In this document: in pieces, positions 24,819-33,611 of the stretch
Layout of the letters: each line of letters starts with the position of its first letter
Position numbering within the stretch: position 1 is the stretch's first letter
Assembly (NCBI GenBank): GCA_937957915.1
Contig: CALGNZ010000114.1
Location: forward strand, 1 to 33,816
Length of the DNA: 33,816 nucleotides
Source: an uncultured Granulosicoccaceae bacterium
Lineage (GTDB): Bacteria; Pseudomonadota; Gammaproteobacteria; Granulosicoccales; Granulosicoccaceae
Reading direction: 5' to 3'
Notes under the pieces: model-generated
Told to the model about the DNA's origin: nothing
Seen by the model: the letters and a program-made list of their open reading frames with translations, nothing else
Database searches by the model: none
Position numbers and translations under genes: made by a program

Positions 24819-25871
24819 TTAGCGGAACCCCGCATTCAGCTTTTGCAGTTGTTCATTACCGGGGCAAAGCGTCTCTTGCGATAAACTATTCAGTGGAGCA
24901 GCACCGAGCGACATCACCTCGTGAAAATCAGGCTCTGTCGTGTCGATGTATATAAGCCCGGTTAATATTTCGCCTTTTTCACGACTTTTCAACAGCGCGT
25001 TGACCGCGGCACCTTTATCTCCGGGGTCATAGTCAGGCTGGGCCTTAGCCAGATTTAACGAGGATCCGTCGTGCAGGTCAACCAGCGTGGTATCACCTGC
25101 GTCATAGTGCGCGGTAATCTCGCTGCGCGCCGGTACAAAATCTACAATGTTGCCTGTGTGGATGTGATCACGCGTGTAGTCGTAACTCTTGGTTGAGCCA
25201 TGATGATTGTTAAACGTGACACAGGGCGAGATAACATCAATCAGCGCAAACCCTCGATGCGAAAGTGCAGCTTTCATCAACGGTACTAATTGATCCTTAT
25301 CTCCCGAGAAACTGCGCGCCACAAAAGTTGCCCCTATTTCCAGTGCAACGCCGACGAGGTCGATATTCTCGAACGGATTTTCCAGTCCCGATTTTGACTT
25401 TGACCCTTCGTCAGCAGTAGCGGAGTCTTGACCTTTGGTTAAGCCGTAACAACCGTTGTTTTCAACCAGGTAAAGCATATTCAGATTACGCCGCACCACA
25501 TGCGCAAACTGCCCCATACCAATAGATGCACTGTCACCATCACCGGATACACCGATATAAGTGAGCTCATGATTGGCAACGTTCGCGCCGGTTGCTACTG
25601 AAGGCATACGCCCGTGCACGGAATTAAATCCGTGAGACTTGTTTAAAAAGTACGTAGGTGACTTTGAAGAACAGCCAATACCGGACACCTTAGCCACTCG
25701 GTGTGGCTCTATATCGAGCTCCCAGCAGGCCTGTATAACAGCCGCACTGATTGAATCATGACCACAGCCTGCGCACAGTGTTGAGATCAGCCCCTCGTAG
25801 GAACTACGCGTCAAATCAAGCCCGTTACGCGGTAACTGAGGGTGGCGAAACGTCGGTTTTTGATAGCTCAT
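24819..25871 (-). CDS. 2-oxoacid:acceptor oxidoreductase, beta (TPP-binding) subunit
   Basis: This 350-residue subunit binds thiamine pyrophosphate and a [4Fe-4S] cluster. Cysteines C33 and C36 (LCAGCGHDS) and C67 (GIGCSS) fit the cluster pattern, with a further Cys in the ISPCVTFNN segment. The TPP motif is visible as SGDGDSASIGMGQ followed by YLVENN. It pairs with the gamma-alpha chain encoded just upstream; the ATG at 25871 is one base past that gene's stop with AGGAGA upstream. The 2-oxoacid (for example 2-oxoglutarate, pyruvate or a branched or aromatic 2-oxoacid) cannot be told from the sequence alone. Confidence 0.92.
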   Translation of the reverse strand: MSYQKPTFRHPQLPRNGLDLTRSSYEGLISTLCAGCGHDSISAAVIQACWELDIEPHRVAKVSGIGCSSKSPTYFLNKSHGFNSVHGRMPSVATGANVANHELTYIGVSGDGDSASIGMGQFAHVVRRNLNMLYLVENNGCYGLTKGQDSATADEGSKSKSGLENPFENIDLVGVALEIGATFVARSFSGDKDQLVPLMKAALSHRGFALIDVISPCVTFNNHHGSTKSYDYTRDHIHTGNIVDFVPARSEITAHYDAGDTTLVDLHDGSSLNLAKAQPDYDPGDKGAAVNALLKSREKGEILTGLIYIDTTEPDFHEVMSLGAAPLNSLSQETLCPGNEQLQKLNAGFR

Positions 25872-25872
25872 T

Positions 25873-27807
25873 TCAGTCTCCTGCCGCGGTATCTGAGTTG
25901 CCGGCTATGGTTGTAGTTGAGGTTGAGGCTGACACCGATGCCTTACCCAGCACTTCGACAATTTTTGTGTATACCGTATCTGCCGTCAATGGAGATCCGT
26001 CGTAGTAGAGCACGGGCTGCAATCGAGCCGGGTCAATTTCAAGCTCGGTTACCAAAACAGTACGCATCTGCGCATCTCGATTTTGCTCCACAACAAATAC
26101 CGATTCATGCTTGTCGATAAACGCTGCCACTGAATCGTGAAACGGTACTGCCAGCAGTTGCAGACTGTCCGCACCGATGCCAGCGTGTGCCAACTGATCA
26201 ATTGCTTCGTGCACCGCCGCGACCGATGTACCGAAGTGGATAATACCGACTGATGCACCACTGCCCTTTTCTATCGGCGCAGGCAGGTATTCACTGGCAC
26301 CATTCCACTTACGCAGCAGGCGTTGCATATTTCGTTCATAGGCATCGCCTTTTTCGGTGTAGGTTGCGTATTCATCGCGCGATGTGCCACGAGTAAAAAA
26401 CGCGCCTTTTTCAGGATGCGTGCCAGGCAAGGTGCGAGGCGTTATACCGTCGCCGTCTTCGTCGAGGTAGCGGCCGAATCGTTCTATGTTATCGAGCGCC
26501 TCTGCATCAAGTACTTTGCCACGGTCGTAAGTATGGCTGTCATCCCACTCAAGCGGATCACACAGGCTATCGTTCATACCAATGTCGAGGTCGGTCAGAA
26601 CAATGACCGGCGTCTGCAAACGCTCGGCAATATCAAACGATGCGGCTGTCAGTTCAAAACACTCTTTCGGGTTTGATGGCAGCAACACGATATGACGGGT
26701 GTCGCCGTGCGATGCGTACACGGTGCTGAGAATATCTGATTGCTGGGTTCTGGTGGGCATTCCGGTCGACGGGCCCGCCCGTTGAACATCTATAAGCACC
26801 GCTGGTACCTCGGCAAAATAAGCCAGACCGAGAAACTCGGTCATCAATGACACGCCCGGTCCACTGGTCGCGGTAAAGGAGCGCGCACCATTCCAATTAG
26901 CACCAATCACCATCCCCATGGCCGCCAACTCGTCCTCGGCCTGAATAACCACATAGTTTCTGTGGCCGGTATCCGGGTCTATGCGCAACTTACCGGCATA
27001 CTTTTCAAAAGCCTCGGCAACCGATGTTGACGGGGTAATGGGATACCAGGCCGCAACAGTGGCACCGGCGTATACAGCACCCAGTCCGCAGGCGCTGTTG
27101 CCCGACAACAGAATTTGATCACCTATCAGGTCGCGCTTTTCTATGCGTAAACCACAGCTATGCTCGTCACTGATTGCGTCAAACCCGAGCTTAAGTGCAC
27201 TGCAGTTGGGTTCAATCAGTTTTTTCTTACCGGCAAACTGCTCGGCTATCAGTTGCTCAAGCACGCCCATGTCTATATTGAGCAAGGCCGCCAGCGCACC
27301 GACATAAATGACATTTTTAAACAACTGTCTCAGTCGGGCATCATCGTAGGCACGGTTGGTGATTTCGGTAAGCGGCACACCGACATAGTTGATGTCACGA
27401 CGCAGCAAACGAATATCCAGTGGTCTGGTTGAGTCGTAGAAAAAATATCCGCCTGGCCTTACCTCGCGAACATCGTCAGCCATGCTTTGCGGGTTAACGG
27501 ACACCATGAAATCAACACCACCGGCGCGCCGTGCCGTGTAGCCCTGCTCGCTAATTCGTACCTCGTACCAGGTGGGCAGACCCTGAATGTTCGACGGAAA
27601 TATGTTTCGCGGGGTAACTGGTACCCCCATACGAAATACAGATTTGGCAAACAGCGCGTTGGCACTGGCTGACCCGGAACCATTGACGTTGGCAAACTTG
27701 ACGACAAAATCGTTGGTGGCCTCTATTGGCAGAACCGATTGATCAGTCGTTTTTTTGCTGCCAATGGCAGACGCATTCGATTTGCCGGTTTTCACAGACT
27801 CAGACAT
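25873..27807 (-). CDS. 2-oxoacid:acceptor oxidoreductase, fused gamma-alpha subunit
   Basis: This 644-residue chain joins a gamma-type domain (about residues 33-200, FANVNGSGSASANALFAKS start) to an alpha-type domain (from about 230, GNSACGLGAVYAGA, then YPITPSTSVAEAFEKY). The gamma-alpha fusion is common in KorA-type enzymes. It makes the active complex with the beta subunit one base downstream. Both ends have low-complexity Ser/Thr/Ala tails (residues 1-25 and about 620-644), unusual for this family. The ATG at 27807 overlaps the stop of the upstream flavoprotein gene by eight bases and has AGGAAAG before it, so the three genes are coupled. There is no separate ferredoxin gene. Confidence 0.92.
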   Translation of the reverse strand: MSESVKTGKSNASAIGSKKTTDQSVLPIEATNDFVVKFANVNGSGSASANALFAKSVFRMGVPVTPRNIFPSNIQGLPTWYEVRISEQGYTARRAGGVDFMVSVNPQSMADDVREVRPGGYFFYDSTRPLDIRLLRRDINYVGVPLTEITNRAYDDARLRQLFKNVIYVGALAALLNIDMGVLEQLIAEQFAGKKKLIEPNCSALKLGFDAISDEHSCGLRIEKRDLIGDQILLSGNSACGLGAVYAGATVAAWYPITPSTSVAEAFEKYAGKLRIDPDTGHRNYVVIQAEDELAAMGMVIGANWNGARSFTATSGPGVSLMTEFLGLAYFAEVPAVLIDVQRAGPSTGMPTRTQQSDILSTVYASHGDTRHIVLLPSNPKECFELTAASFDIAERLQTPVIVLTDLDIGMNDSLCDPLEWDDSHTYDRGKVLDAEALDNIERFGRYLDEDGDGITPRTLPGTHPEKGAFFTRGTSRDEYATYTEKGDAYERNMQRLLRKWNGASEYLPAPIEKGSGASVGIIHFGTSVAAVHEAIDQLAHAGIGADSLQLLAVPFHDSVAAFIDKHESVFVVEQNRDAQMRTVLVTELEIDPARLQPVLYYDGSPLTADTVYTKIVEVLGKASVSASTSTTTIAGNSDTAAGD

Positions 27808-29641
27808 TTGCCGGCTTTCCTGTCAGTGGCCCGGGGATCCGACAGGCCTTGGTTACGGTGTAGCTGAACTGCTGCATGTCCCACGCGGCGGTCGGGCATC
27901 GTTCGGCGCACAGGCCACAATGCAAACAGACGTTTTCGTCCTTAACCATCACCCTGCCGGTTGGCAGGTCACCGCTGACATAGAGATCCTGATCAGTCTG
28001 GTCGGCTGGAGCGCTAAGGGTTGCACGCAGCGTTTTCTCATCGGCGTTGCCGACAAACGAGATACAGTTCGTCGGGCAGATGTCAACGCAGGCATCGCAC
28101 TCGATGCATTTCTTTTCTTCGAATACGGTTTGCACATCGCAATTTAAACAGCGCTCGGCTTCCGCGAATGCAATCTGCGGATCGAAACCCAGCTCAACCT
28201 CGGCTCGTCGATCAACCAGTGCCACCTCGTTGGCCAGGTGCGGCACGGCAAATCTTTCATCGTTGGTAACCGGGCTATCGTAGGACCATTCATGGATGCC
28301 CATTTTGGTGGAAAACAAATGCGTGCCCGGGGCCGGGCGATCAGCCAGCATGTCTTTCTCGTTAAGACAAAGGTCTATTGAAACCGCCACCTGATGGCCA
28401 TGTGCAACGGCGGTGATAATATTCTCCGGGCCGAATGCCGCATCGCCACCAAAAAATACTTTCGGGTTAGTCGACTGAAACGTGGTTGCATCAACGACGG
28501 GTTCACCCCACTCATTAAACTCGATACCAGTGCTCTGCTCGATCCACGGAAACGAAACCTCCTGACCAATGGCAACCAGCACATCGTCGGCCTCTACAAA
28601 TACCGGCTCCTCACCCGTTGAAACCAGGCGCCGCTTGCCATCTTCGTACACTGATTCGACTCGATCGAAGGTCATGCCAACGAGACGGCCATTGTCACAA
28701 ACGTAAGTCAACGGTGTATGGTTTGGCAGAAAAGGTATGCCCTCGCGCAGCGCATCGTCTTTTTCCCACGGAGATGCTTTCATCGCATCAAACGTACTGC
28801 GCACCGTGATGGTGACTTGCTCGCCCCCCATTCTACGAGCGGTACGACAGCAATCCATCGCCGTGTTGCCTCCACCCAGTACGACCACTTTTTTACCAAC
28901 CTGCTCGGTGTGCTCAAAGGCCACACTTTTAAGCCAGTCAATACCTATATGCACATTGGCGTCGGCTTCTTCCCTGCCGGGCAGGTCCAGATCTCTGCCA
29001 CGTGGCGCACCGGTTCCGACAAAAATTGCATCGTAGTCCTGCGCCAGCAACGCTTCCAGACTGTCGACGCGTTGATTGAAGATCTGGTTGACGCCCAGAT
29101 CCAGTACTCTGTCGACTTCTTCGTCGAGTACTTCTACAGGCAATCTGAACGACGGTATCTGGCTTCGCATAAACCCCCCACCCCTGGGGTTTTCGTCGTA
29201 TAAATCGATGATGTAACCCAGAGGCAGAAGGTCGCGCGCTACGGTCAGCGACGCAGGTCCCGCGCCGACCAGCGCGATTTTTTTGCCGTTTTTTTCAACC
29301 GGCACCTGCGGCAGCCAGTTGGAAATGTCACCCTTGTTATCTGCCGCCACTCGTTTCAAACGACAAATTGCCACAGGTTCTTCAGGCTTGCCATCTGCTG
29401 ACGTTTCAGAAACCAGTCGCCCTCGCCTGCAGGCCGGCTCGCAAGGTCGATCGCAGGTGCGGCCCAATACCCCGGGAAACACATTGGACTCCCAGTTAAT
29501 CACGTAGGCTTCAGTGTACTGCCGACGCGCTATCAGACGAATATATTCGGGCACAGGCGTGTGCGCCGGACAGGCATACTGACAATCCACCACTTTGTGA
29601 AAGTACTCGGGATCTTTTATATCGGTTGGCAACATGGCCAC
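27800..29641 (-). CDS. GltD-like NAD(P)H flavoprotein with two C-terminal [4Fe-4S] motifs
   Basis: This 613-residue flavoprotein starts with the cysteine-rich domain of GltD relatives (C20, C24, C63, C67, C71), followed by a FAD-binding fold (VGAGPAS, 125-131) and a NAD(P)-binding fold (GGGNTA, 256-261). The C-terminal part holds ferredoxin-type clusters: C512, C515, C518, C522 and C572, C575, C578, C582. Encoded first in an operon with the 2-oxoacid oxidoreductase, it probably passes electrons from that enzyme to NAD(P), as the NADH subunit of phenylglyoxylate dehydrogenase does. The frame begins with GTG at 29641; an ATG two codons later (29635) is equally possible, since GGAGGA lies 4 bases before the GTG and 10 before the ATG. 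Glutamate synthase itself is unlikely: there is no large subunit. Confidence 0.9.
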   Translation of the reverse strand: MAMLPTDIKDPEYFHKVVDCQYACPAHTPVPEYIRLIARRQYTEAYVINWESNVFPGVLGRTCDRPCEPACRRGRLVSETSADGKPEEPVAICRLKRVAADNKGDISNWLPQVPVEKNGKKIALVGAGPASLTVARDLLPLGYIIDLYDENPRGGGFMRSQIPSFRLPVEVLDEEVDRVLDLGVNQIFNQRVDSLEALLAQDYDAIFVGTGAPRGRDLDLPGREEADANVHIGIDWLKSVAFEHTEQVGKKVVVLGGGNTAMDCCRTARRMGGEQVTITVRSTFDAMKASPWEKDDALREGIPFLPNHTPLTYVCDNGRLVGMTFDRVESVYEDGKRRLVSTGEEPVFVEADDVLVAIGQEVSFPWIEQSTGIEFNEWGEPVVDATTFQSTNPKVFFGGDAAFGPENIITAVAHGHQVAVSIDLCLNEKDMLADRPAPGTHLFSTKMGIHEWSYDSPVTNDERFAVPHLANEVALVDRRAEVELGFDPQIAFAEAERCLNCDVQTVFEEKKCIECDACVDICPTNCISFVGNADEKTLRATLSAPADQTDQDLYVSGDLPTGRVMVKDENVCLHCGLCAERCPTAAWDMQQFSYTVTKACRIPGPLTGKPANV

Positions 29642-30183
29642 TGCTTCCTCCGTAGGCGAATTGCAGCTGAGTGAAAATTGTAACAGCCTTTACCCGCCCT
29701 ACTCACCTGTATCAACAATGAATCCGGATTTCTGGCTCAGATGACATATTGACGGGGATCCGGAGCAGAACAACTCACCGGGTTACTACCCTATATAGCG
29801 CATTCGGCACTGGATCAGATCCAATCCGCAAAATCCGAAACAAAATTGCAGCCAGCAGCATGGTTGAGGGCATCACAGCGGCAGAATGTTGAAGAATAAA
29901 GATCTATTAGAAGCCCTGTTGTCAGATCAATAGAACCGGGAAAAGCAGGTCAGGCAGTGCGCTGGCAATCAAAGGTGCCAGAAGCCAACTGTGCCTTTGA
30001 GCAGGCAGCCCGACGAGAATTAGAAAGATAAACACACCAAACCATTTTTAAAACTGCCGGATTTGGCGCGGTTCCCGTCGCTCACCAGCACCCTATGTCC
30101 GCTTACCGAATGACTTTTTGCTTCGTTTTTGGTCATTTCAAAAACGAACGCCTCCGGCAGGGAGGTGCCACTTGCACCTTCTG
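29642..30183. other. Intergenic stretch between the flavoprotein and TRAP genes
   Basis: No coding frame is supported. The right part carries copy B of the dispersed repeat (30048-30170). The left part should hold the promoter of the flavoprotein/2-oxoacid oxidoreductase operon; a GGAGGA ribosome binding site lies at 29646-29651 on the minus strand. I see no clear -35/-10 pair and no other structure of note. Confidence 0.45.
30048..30170 (+). repeat. Dispersed intergenic repeat, copy B
   Basis: This copy has a perfect 10-bp inverted repeat at its centre: TTCGTTTTTG (30122-30131), a seven-base loop, CAAAAACGAA (30139-30148). It is followed by CCGGCAGGGAGGTGCCA, matching copies A and C. On the left, GATTTGGCGCGG, CGTCGCTCACC and CACCCTATGTCC match copy A. 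It begins 13 bases past the dctM stop when read on the minus strand, so it could act as the end of the TRAP message. Confidence 0.8.
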
Positions 30184-31548
30184 TTAACGTATTGTGCCGT
30201 AGATCTTTTCAGGCAACCACAGCACCAGCTCAGGAAACAGTAACACTACCCCTATCACCAGCAACTGAATCAACAGTATTGGCCAGACACCACGGTAAAT
30301 ATCTGACAGACTGATACCGGGCGGTGCGGAGCCTTTTAGAAAGAACAGCGCAAATCCGAATGGCGGCGTTATAAACGAAGTTTGTAGCACCAGTGCTACT
30401 GTGGCGGCAATCCACAACAGGGTCGTCTTGCCAGTGACAACGTGATCAGTGAATTCCAGAGCACCCAGTGTCGGCATCATCAACGGCAGCGTGATGACCG
30501 TAATTTCTATCCAGTCGATAAAAAAGCCCAGCACAAATATGATGCCTACGATTAGCAGTAACAGTGTCCACGGACCTGCGCTGATTGCATTCAACGCATC
30601 GGCGATGGATGTATCACCGCCAAAATAGCGAAACGGATAAGCAAAAACCGCAGCAGCCATGATGATAAAAAAGACCATCGCCGAGAGCCGAGCGGTGGTG
30701 GTAAACAAATCCACCAGTAGCTGTCTGCTTAACTGACCATTGAGCACGACCAGTAGCAACCCGCCCGCAGCACCTATAGCGCCGGATTGCGACGGTGTTG
30801 CCCAACCCGCGATGATAGTACCCAGCACCAGCGCTATTAATCCGATTGGCAACAGCAGACCACGAATGATCAATAACAGCCACTGCAGGAAAGTTGTCGG
30901 AGCAGATGCCAAGTCTGCCGGTACAGTGGTATGTCGGGTACCGCACCACATAAAGTACACGGCATATAGAATGATCAGTAAAGCACCGGGTAAAACAGTT
31001 GACATAAACATACTGCCCAGGGGAACCTTAAATTCACCAGCCAGAAAAAACAGCATAACCGCTGGTGGCAATATGATGCCAACCGTACCGGCCGCGGCGA
31101 CCGCACCGGATGCCGCGGGCGCAGGATAGCCACGCTGTAAAAGCGTCGGCAGCGCTATCAGTGACAGAGTAACTACCGAGGCACCAACGATGCCGGCTGC
31201 CGGCGCCAGCACCACACCAATGATAAGAACAGCGAGCGCCAGCCCTCCGGGCGCCCTGTTTAGCATAAGGCTTAAGCAAGTCAACATATCGCGGGCGATA
31301 CCCGCCTTCTCTAACGCCACGCCCATAAACAACAGCATGACAACGGCAGGATAAAACAGGCTTCCGCTCATTGACGTAATCAGTTTCGGCGTTACGTTAA
31401 ACAGCCCGGCCACAGGCATTTCACCAAGTGCTATACCAAAACCACAAAAGGTAATACCAAGACCAAACAACACTACAGCGACAGGAATGCCAGTAAACAG
31501 TAACAATACCAATGAGCCAAGCATTAAAAAAGGCAGCGCATCAATCAT
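30184..31548 (-). CDS. dctM: TRAP transporter large permease (DctM-type)
   Basis: This 454-residue protein with about 12 hydrophobic segments forms the transport channel of a sodium-driven TRAP importer. Family landmarks are the start LGSLVLLLFTGIPVAVVLFGLG, read in two parts, the GTVGIILPPAVMLFF block and the C-terminal QTSFITPPFGFALFFLKG. The ATG at 31548 overlaps the DctQ stop by eight bases, so the two are coupled. No gene for the periplasmic binding protein (DctP) lies within the window. The substrate is therefore unknown; organic acids are typical. Copy B of the dispersed repeat lies just behind the stop. Confidence 0.93.
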   Translation of the reverse strand: MIDALPFLMLGSLVLLLFTGIPVAVVLFGLGITFCGFGIALGEMPVAGLFNVTPKLITSMSGSLFYPAVVMLLFMGVALEKAGIARDMLTCLSLMLNRAPGGLALAVLIIGVVLAPAAGIVGASVVTLSLIALPTLLQRGYPAPAASGAVAAAGTVGIILPPAVMLFFLAGEFKVPLGSMFMSTVLPGALLIILYAVYFMWCGTRHTTVPADLASAPTTFLQWLLLIIRGLLLPIGLIALVLGTIIAGWATPSQSGAIGAAGGLLLVVLNGQLSRQLLVDLFTTTARLSAMVFFIIMAAAVFAYPFRYFGGDTSIADALNAISAGPWTLLLLIVGIIFVLGFFIDWIEITVITLPLMMPTLGALEFTDHVVTGKTTLLWIAATVALVLQTSFITPPFGFALFFLKGSAPPGISLSDIYRGVWPILLIQLLVIGVVLLFPELVLWLPEKIYGTIR

Positions 31549-32122
31549 CGGCCAAATGCCCGCTACCGGTTACCGCGGTATCTGCTGTTGATGCTGCTGT
31601 TAGTGTCGATGCAGGCTGGTTGTCGCTAAATTCCAGAACCACACGTGCAATCATGGCAGCGGTAAACAAAGTGATACCAAAGGGCACTGATGCAATCAAC
31701 AGCCACCTCAGTGGCGCGCCCATGGCGGCCGCCGAGCGTTCACCGTGTTGGTAGGCCGACACCACCAGATCGTAGCCATACCAGATAACAATCAACGTAA
31801 ACGGTATTGCGAATAACAGGGTCGCCAGGCACTCTATCCACCAGCGGACACGCCCCGAAAAGCGAGACCTGAAAATATCCACCCTTACGTGTGTATTGCC
31901 TACATAGCCTGTTGCCAGCGATAAAAATATAAAAAGCAGGAAAAACTCACTTTCCATCGCATTGAAGAACGATGTCGTGACGGAATCAAACAGGTTTCGA
32001 CTGATGATCTCCCAACAGCGCCCGAGAATCAGCAAAGGCAGAAACACGCAGGCGGCTACCAATCCAGTACGACGCGCCAGAGTCTCCACCGATTGCGCCA
32101 GCCGTTTAATGGCTGGCACCAA
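31541..32122 (-). CDS. dctQ: TRAP transporter small permease (DctQ-type)
   Basis: This 193-residue membrane protein has four hydrophobic segments: LVAACVFLPLLILG, FFLLFIFLSLATGYVG, LATLLFAIPFTLIVIWYG and LLIASVPFGITLFTAAMI. The order and the GNTHVRVDIF segment between helices two and three are typical of DctQ. The C-terminal 25 residues are a Thr/Ala/Ser-rich tail. The frame starts with TTG at 32122, directly followed by a GTG; neither has a clear ribosome binding site, and an in-frame stop lies 21 bases upstream (TAG at 32155-32153 with no ATG after it). It pairs with DctM. Confidence 0.85.
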   Translation of the reverse strand: MVPAIKRLAQSVETLARRTGLVAACVFLPLLILGRCWEIISRNLFDSVTTSFFNAMESEFFLLFIFLSLATGYVGNTHVRVDIFRSRFSGRVRWWIECLATLLFAIPFTLIVIWYGYDLVVSAYQHGERSAAAMGAPLRWLLIASVPFGITLFTAAMIARVVLEFSDNQPASTLTAASTADTAVTGSGHLADD

Positions 32123-32277
32123 ACGGATAGTTGACCGAACCCAATCGTTTGCTAAGTGGACTGTGATCAGGTTTATGACAATGATGCCAACCGCGAGGAA
32201 TCATCTGCTCCCGCTCCATTAAGGTTTTTTAAAAGAGAAAAGATTCACGATACACGCATCGAAAAACAAGCACCGTA

Positions 32278-32991
32278 TTAATCACCGGCGGTGTTATGGG
32301 CAACCATTACCTTTTGCCAGATCTTTCGTGACAGTTGCGTTGTAAGGTTTTCTATATCGTTCGCAGCAGACAACGTTACCTCGTCGTCAAAACGCTGTAT
32401 ATACAACGCGGCAAGCTTGCCCGTCAGCGACAGTAACTCGGAACAATAATCGAGGTAGCGCACCAACTCCGCGGTGCTTAACAAACGACTGGGTGACGAC
32501 GCGGTAGACACGTAAGTCTCATCATAAGCGACCGGGTCTTTGGTCAGCTGATGCATGTCGATCACATGCGCTATAGCACGCAACTGGTGTATTGCCTTAA
32601 GCGCCCTCTGTCTTTTAATGCGCCGCTCAAAGCCAACGAGAAAAAACACCACAACGCCGATCAATATGATTTCATTGGCACCAGATTCCAGCAGAGGTAC
32701 CAGTTCACTCGGGTTCAGCGTGTTTTTACTAAGCAATTCTTTTAACAGCAGCCAGATGCCGGCGCAGAACAACACCCCGATAATAAAGAGCAATGCACCG
32801 ATCAGGCAACGCAGGTAGTAGATAGGCTGGTGTATTGCGTCTGATTCGCGCTCAACATGGTTGGCCACATTCAGCAAGGTCAGTGAGACACCATGCAAAC
32901 CAGACGCCGGAAACCGCTCCTCGATGCGCCTGCACAGGCGTTCCACAGTCGCGACGATTCTCGTCGAGTCGAGCGTGGTGTTAGCCTTCAT
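32278..32991 (-). CDS. Hypothetical membrane protein with two central helices
   Basis: I do not recognise the family. The protein has two hydrophobic segments (CLIGALLFIIGVLFCAGIWLLL and IILIGVVVFFLVGF) joined by a short loop, and flanked by predicted alpha-helical soluble parts with basic patches (ERRIKRQRALKAIHQLRAIAH). The ATG at 32991 gives 237 residues; a GTG at 33057 would add 22 more but neither has a good ribosome binding site. It lies 155 bases upstream of DctQ on the same strand and does not resemble a DctP binding protein (no signal peptide). Whether it belongs with the TRAP genes is unclear. Confidence 0.65.
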   Translation of the reverse strand: MKANTTLDSTRIVATVERLCRRIEERFPASGLHGVSLTLLNVANHVERESDAIHQPIYYLRCLIGALLFIIGVLFCAGIWLLLKELLSKNTLNPSELVPLLESGANEIILIGVVVFFLVGFERRIKRQRALKAIHQLRAIAHVIDMHQLTKDPVAYDETYVSTASSPSRLLSTAELVRYLDYCSELLSLTGKLAALYIQRFDDEVTLSAANDIENLTTQLSRKIWQKVMVAHNTAGD

Positions 32992-33057
32992 TGGCAAAAA
33001 TGAAACCACAGCAGCGGTGTAAAGTTGCGATAGAAAAGCCCGCTGCAAGTACCGCAC

Positions 33058-33611
33058 AGCAGCTTTGTACCGAAAACCAAACCGTATGCATTTGAAATCT
33101 GGTTGCGATCACTCGGGCTACCGAAATACAAAGTAAGGAGCTGCGAGCATATCACTTCAGCCCGGCAATTTACTGACATCATCGCAACGTTACGTTAACC
33201 GGCAGCGTAGATCCTGCACCTTTTTAACGAGCAGTTAAATAGACCAATGGCTTAAACGACAACAGGTAGCAGCGCGGCAGAAGTCTGCGTAGCGAGAGAG
33301 TGCCAAGACGAATGCCTGCCTCTTATAATCAAGAGCAATTAATTGAGGCGCATAGTCATTCTGTTGCCCTGAAAATGATAGACAAAATGTACCGGCGGGC
33401 CGCGTTCAAAAGTGAGAGGCCCGATAGGAACAACAATCATCTCAAAATGCCGCAGCCTCCAGGGCTGATTGGCCACAAACAGGCTTTTGACTGATTTTCG
33501 CGTGTCGAAAAGTAAGTCCGCCTGAAGGACATGTCCTTTTTGCTTAGTTTTGGTCTTTTCAAAAATGAAGGCCCCCGGCAGGGATGTCACATCTAACCAC
33601 TCATCAACGCT
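33058..33611. other. Intergenic stretch holding repeat copy C
   Basis: No gene is supported. The right part is copy C of the dispersed repeat. Next to its core is a perfect 14-base palindrome, AAGGACATGTCCTT (33525-33538), followed by T residues. Frames crossing this stretch on either strand (33300-33494 and 33339-33590) run through the repeat and do not look like proteins. Confidence 0.5.
33436..33590 (+). repeat. Dispersed intergenic repeat, copy C
   Basis: Core 33537-33590 differs from copy A by only a few bases: TTTTGCTTAGTTTT, GGTCTTTTC, AAAAATGAAGGCCC, then CGGCAGGGATGTC. ATCATCTCAAAATGCCGCA at 33436-33454 matches the left end of copy A. It starts 21 bases behind the stop of the exported protein at the window end when read on the minus strand. 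Confidence 0.8.

Noticed and set aside
33300..33494. Small plus-strand frame near the right end
   Set aside because: It overlaps repeat copy C and shows no protein family features.
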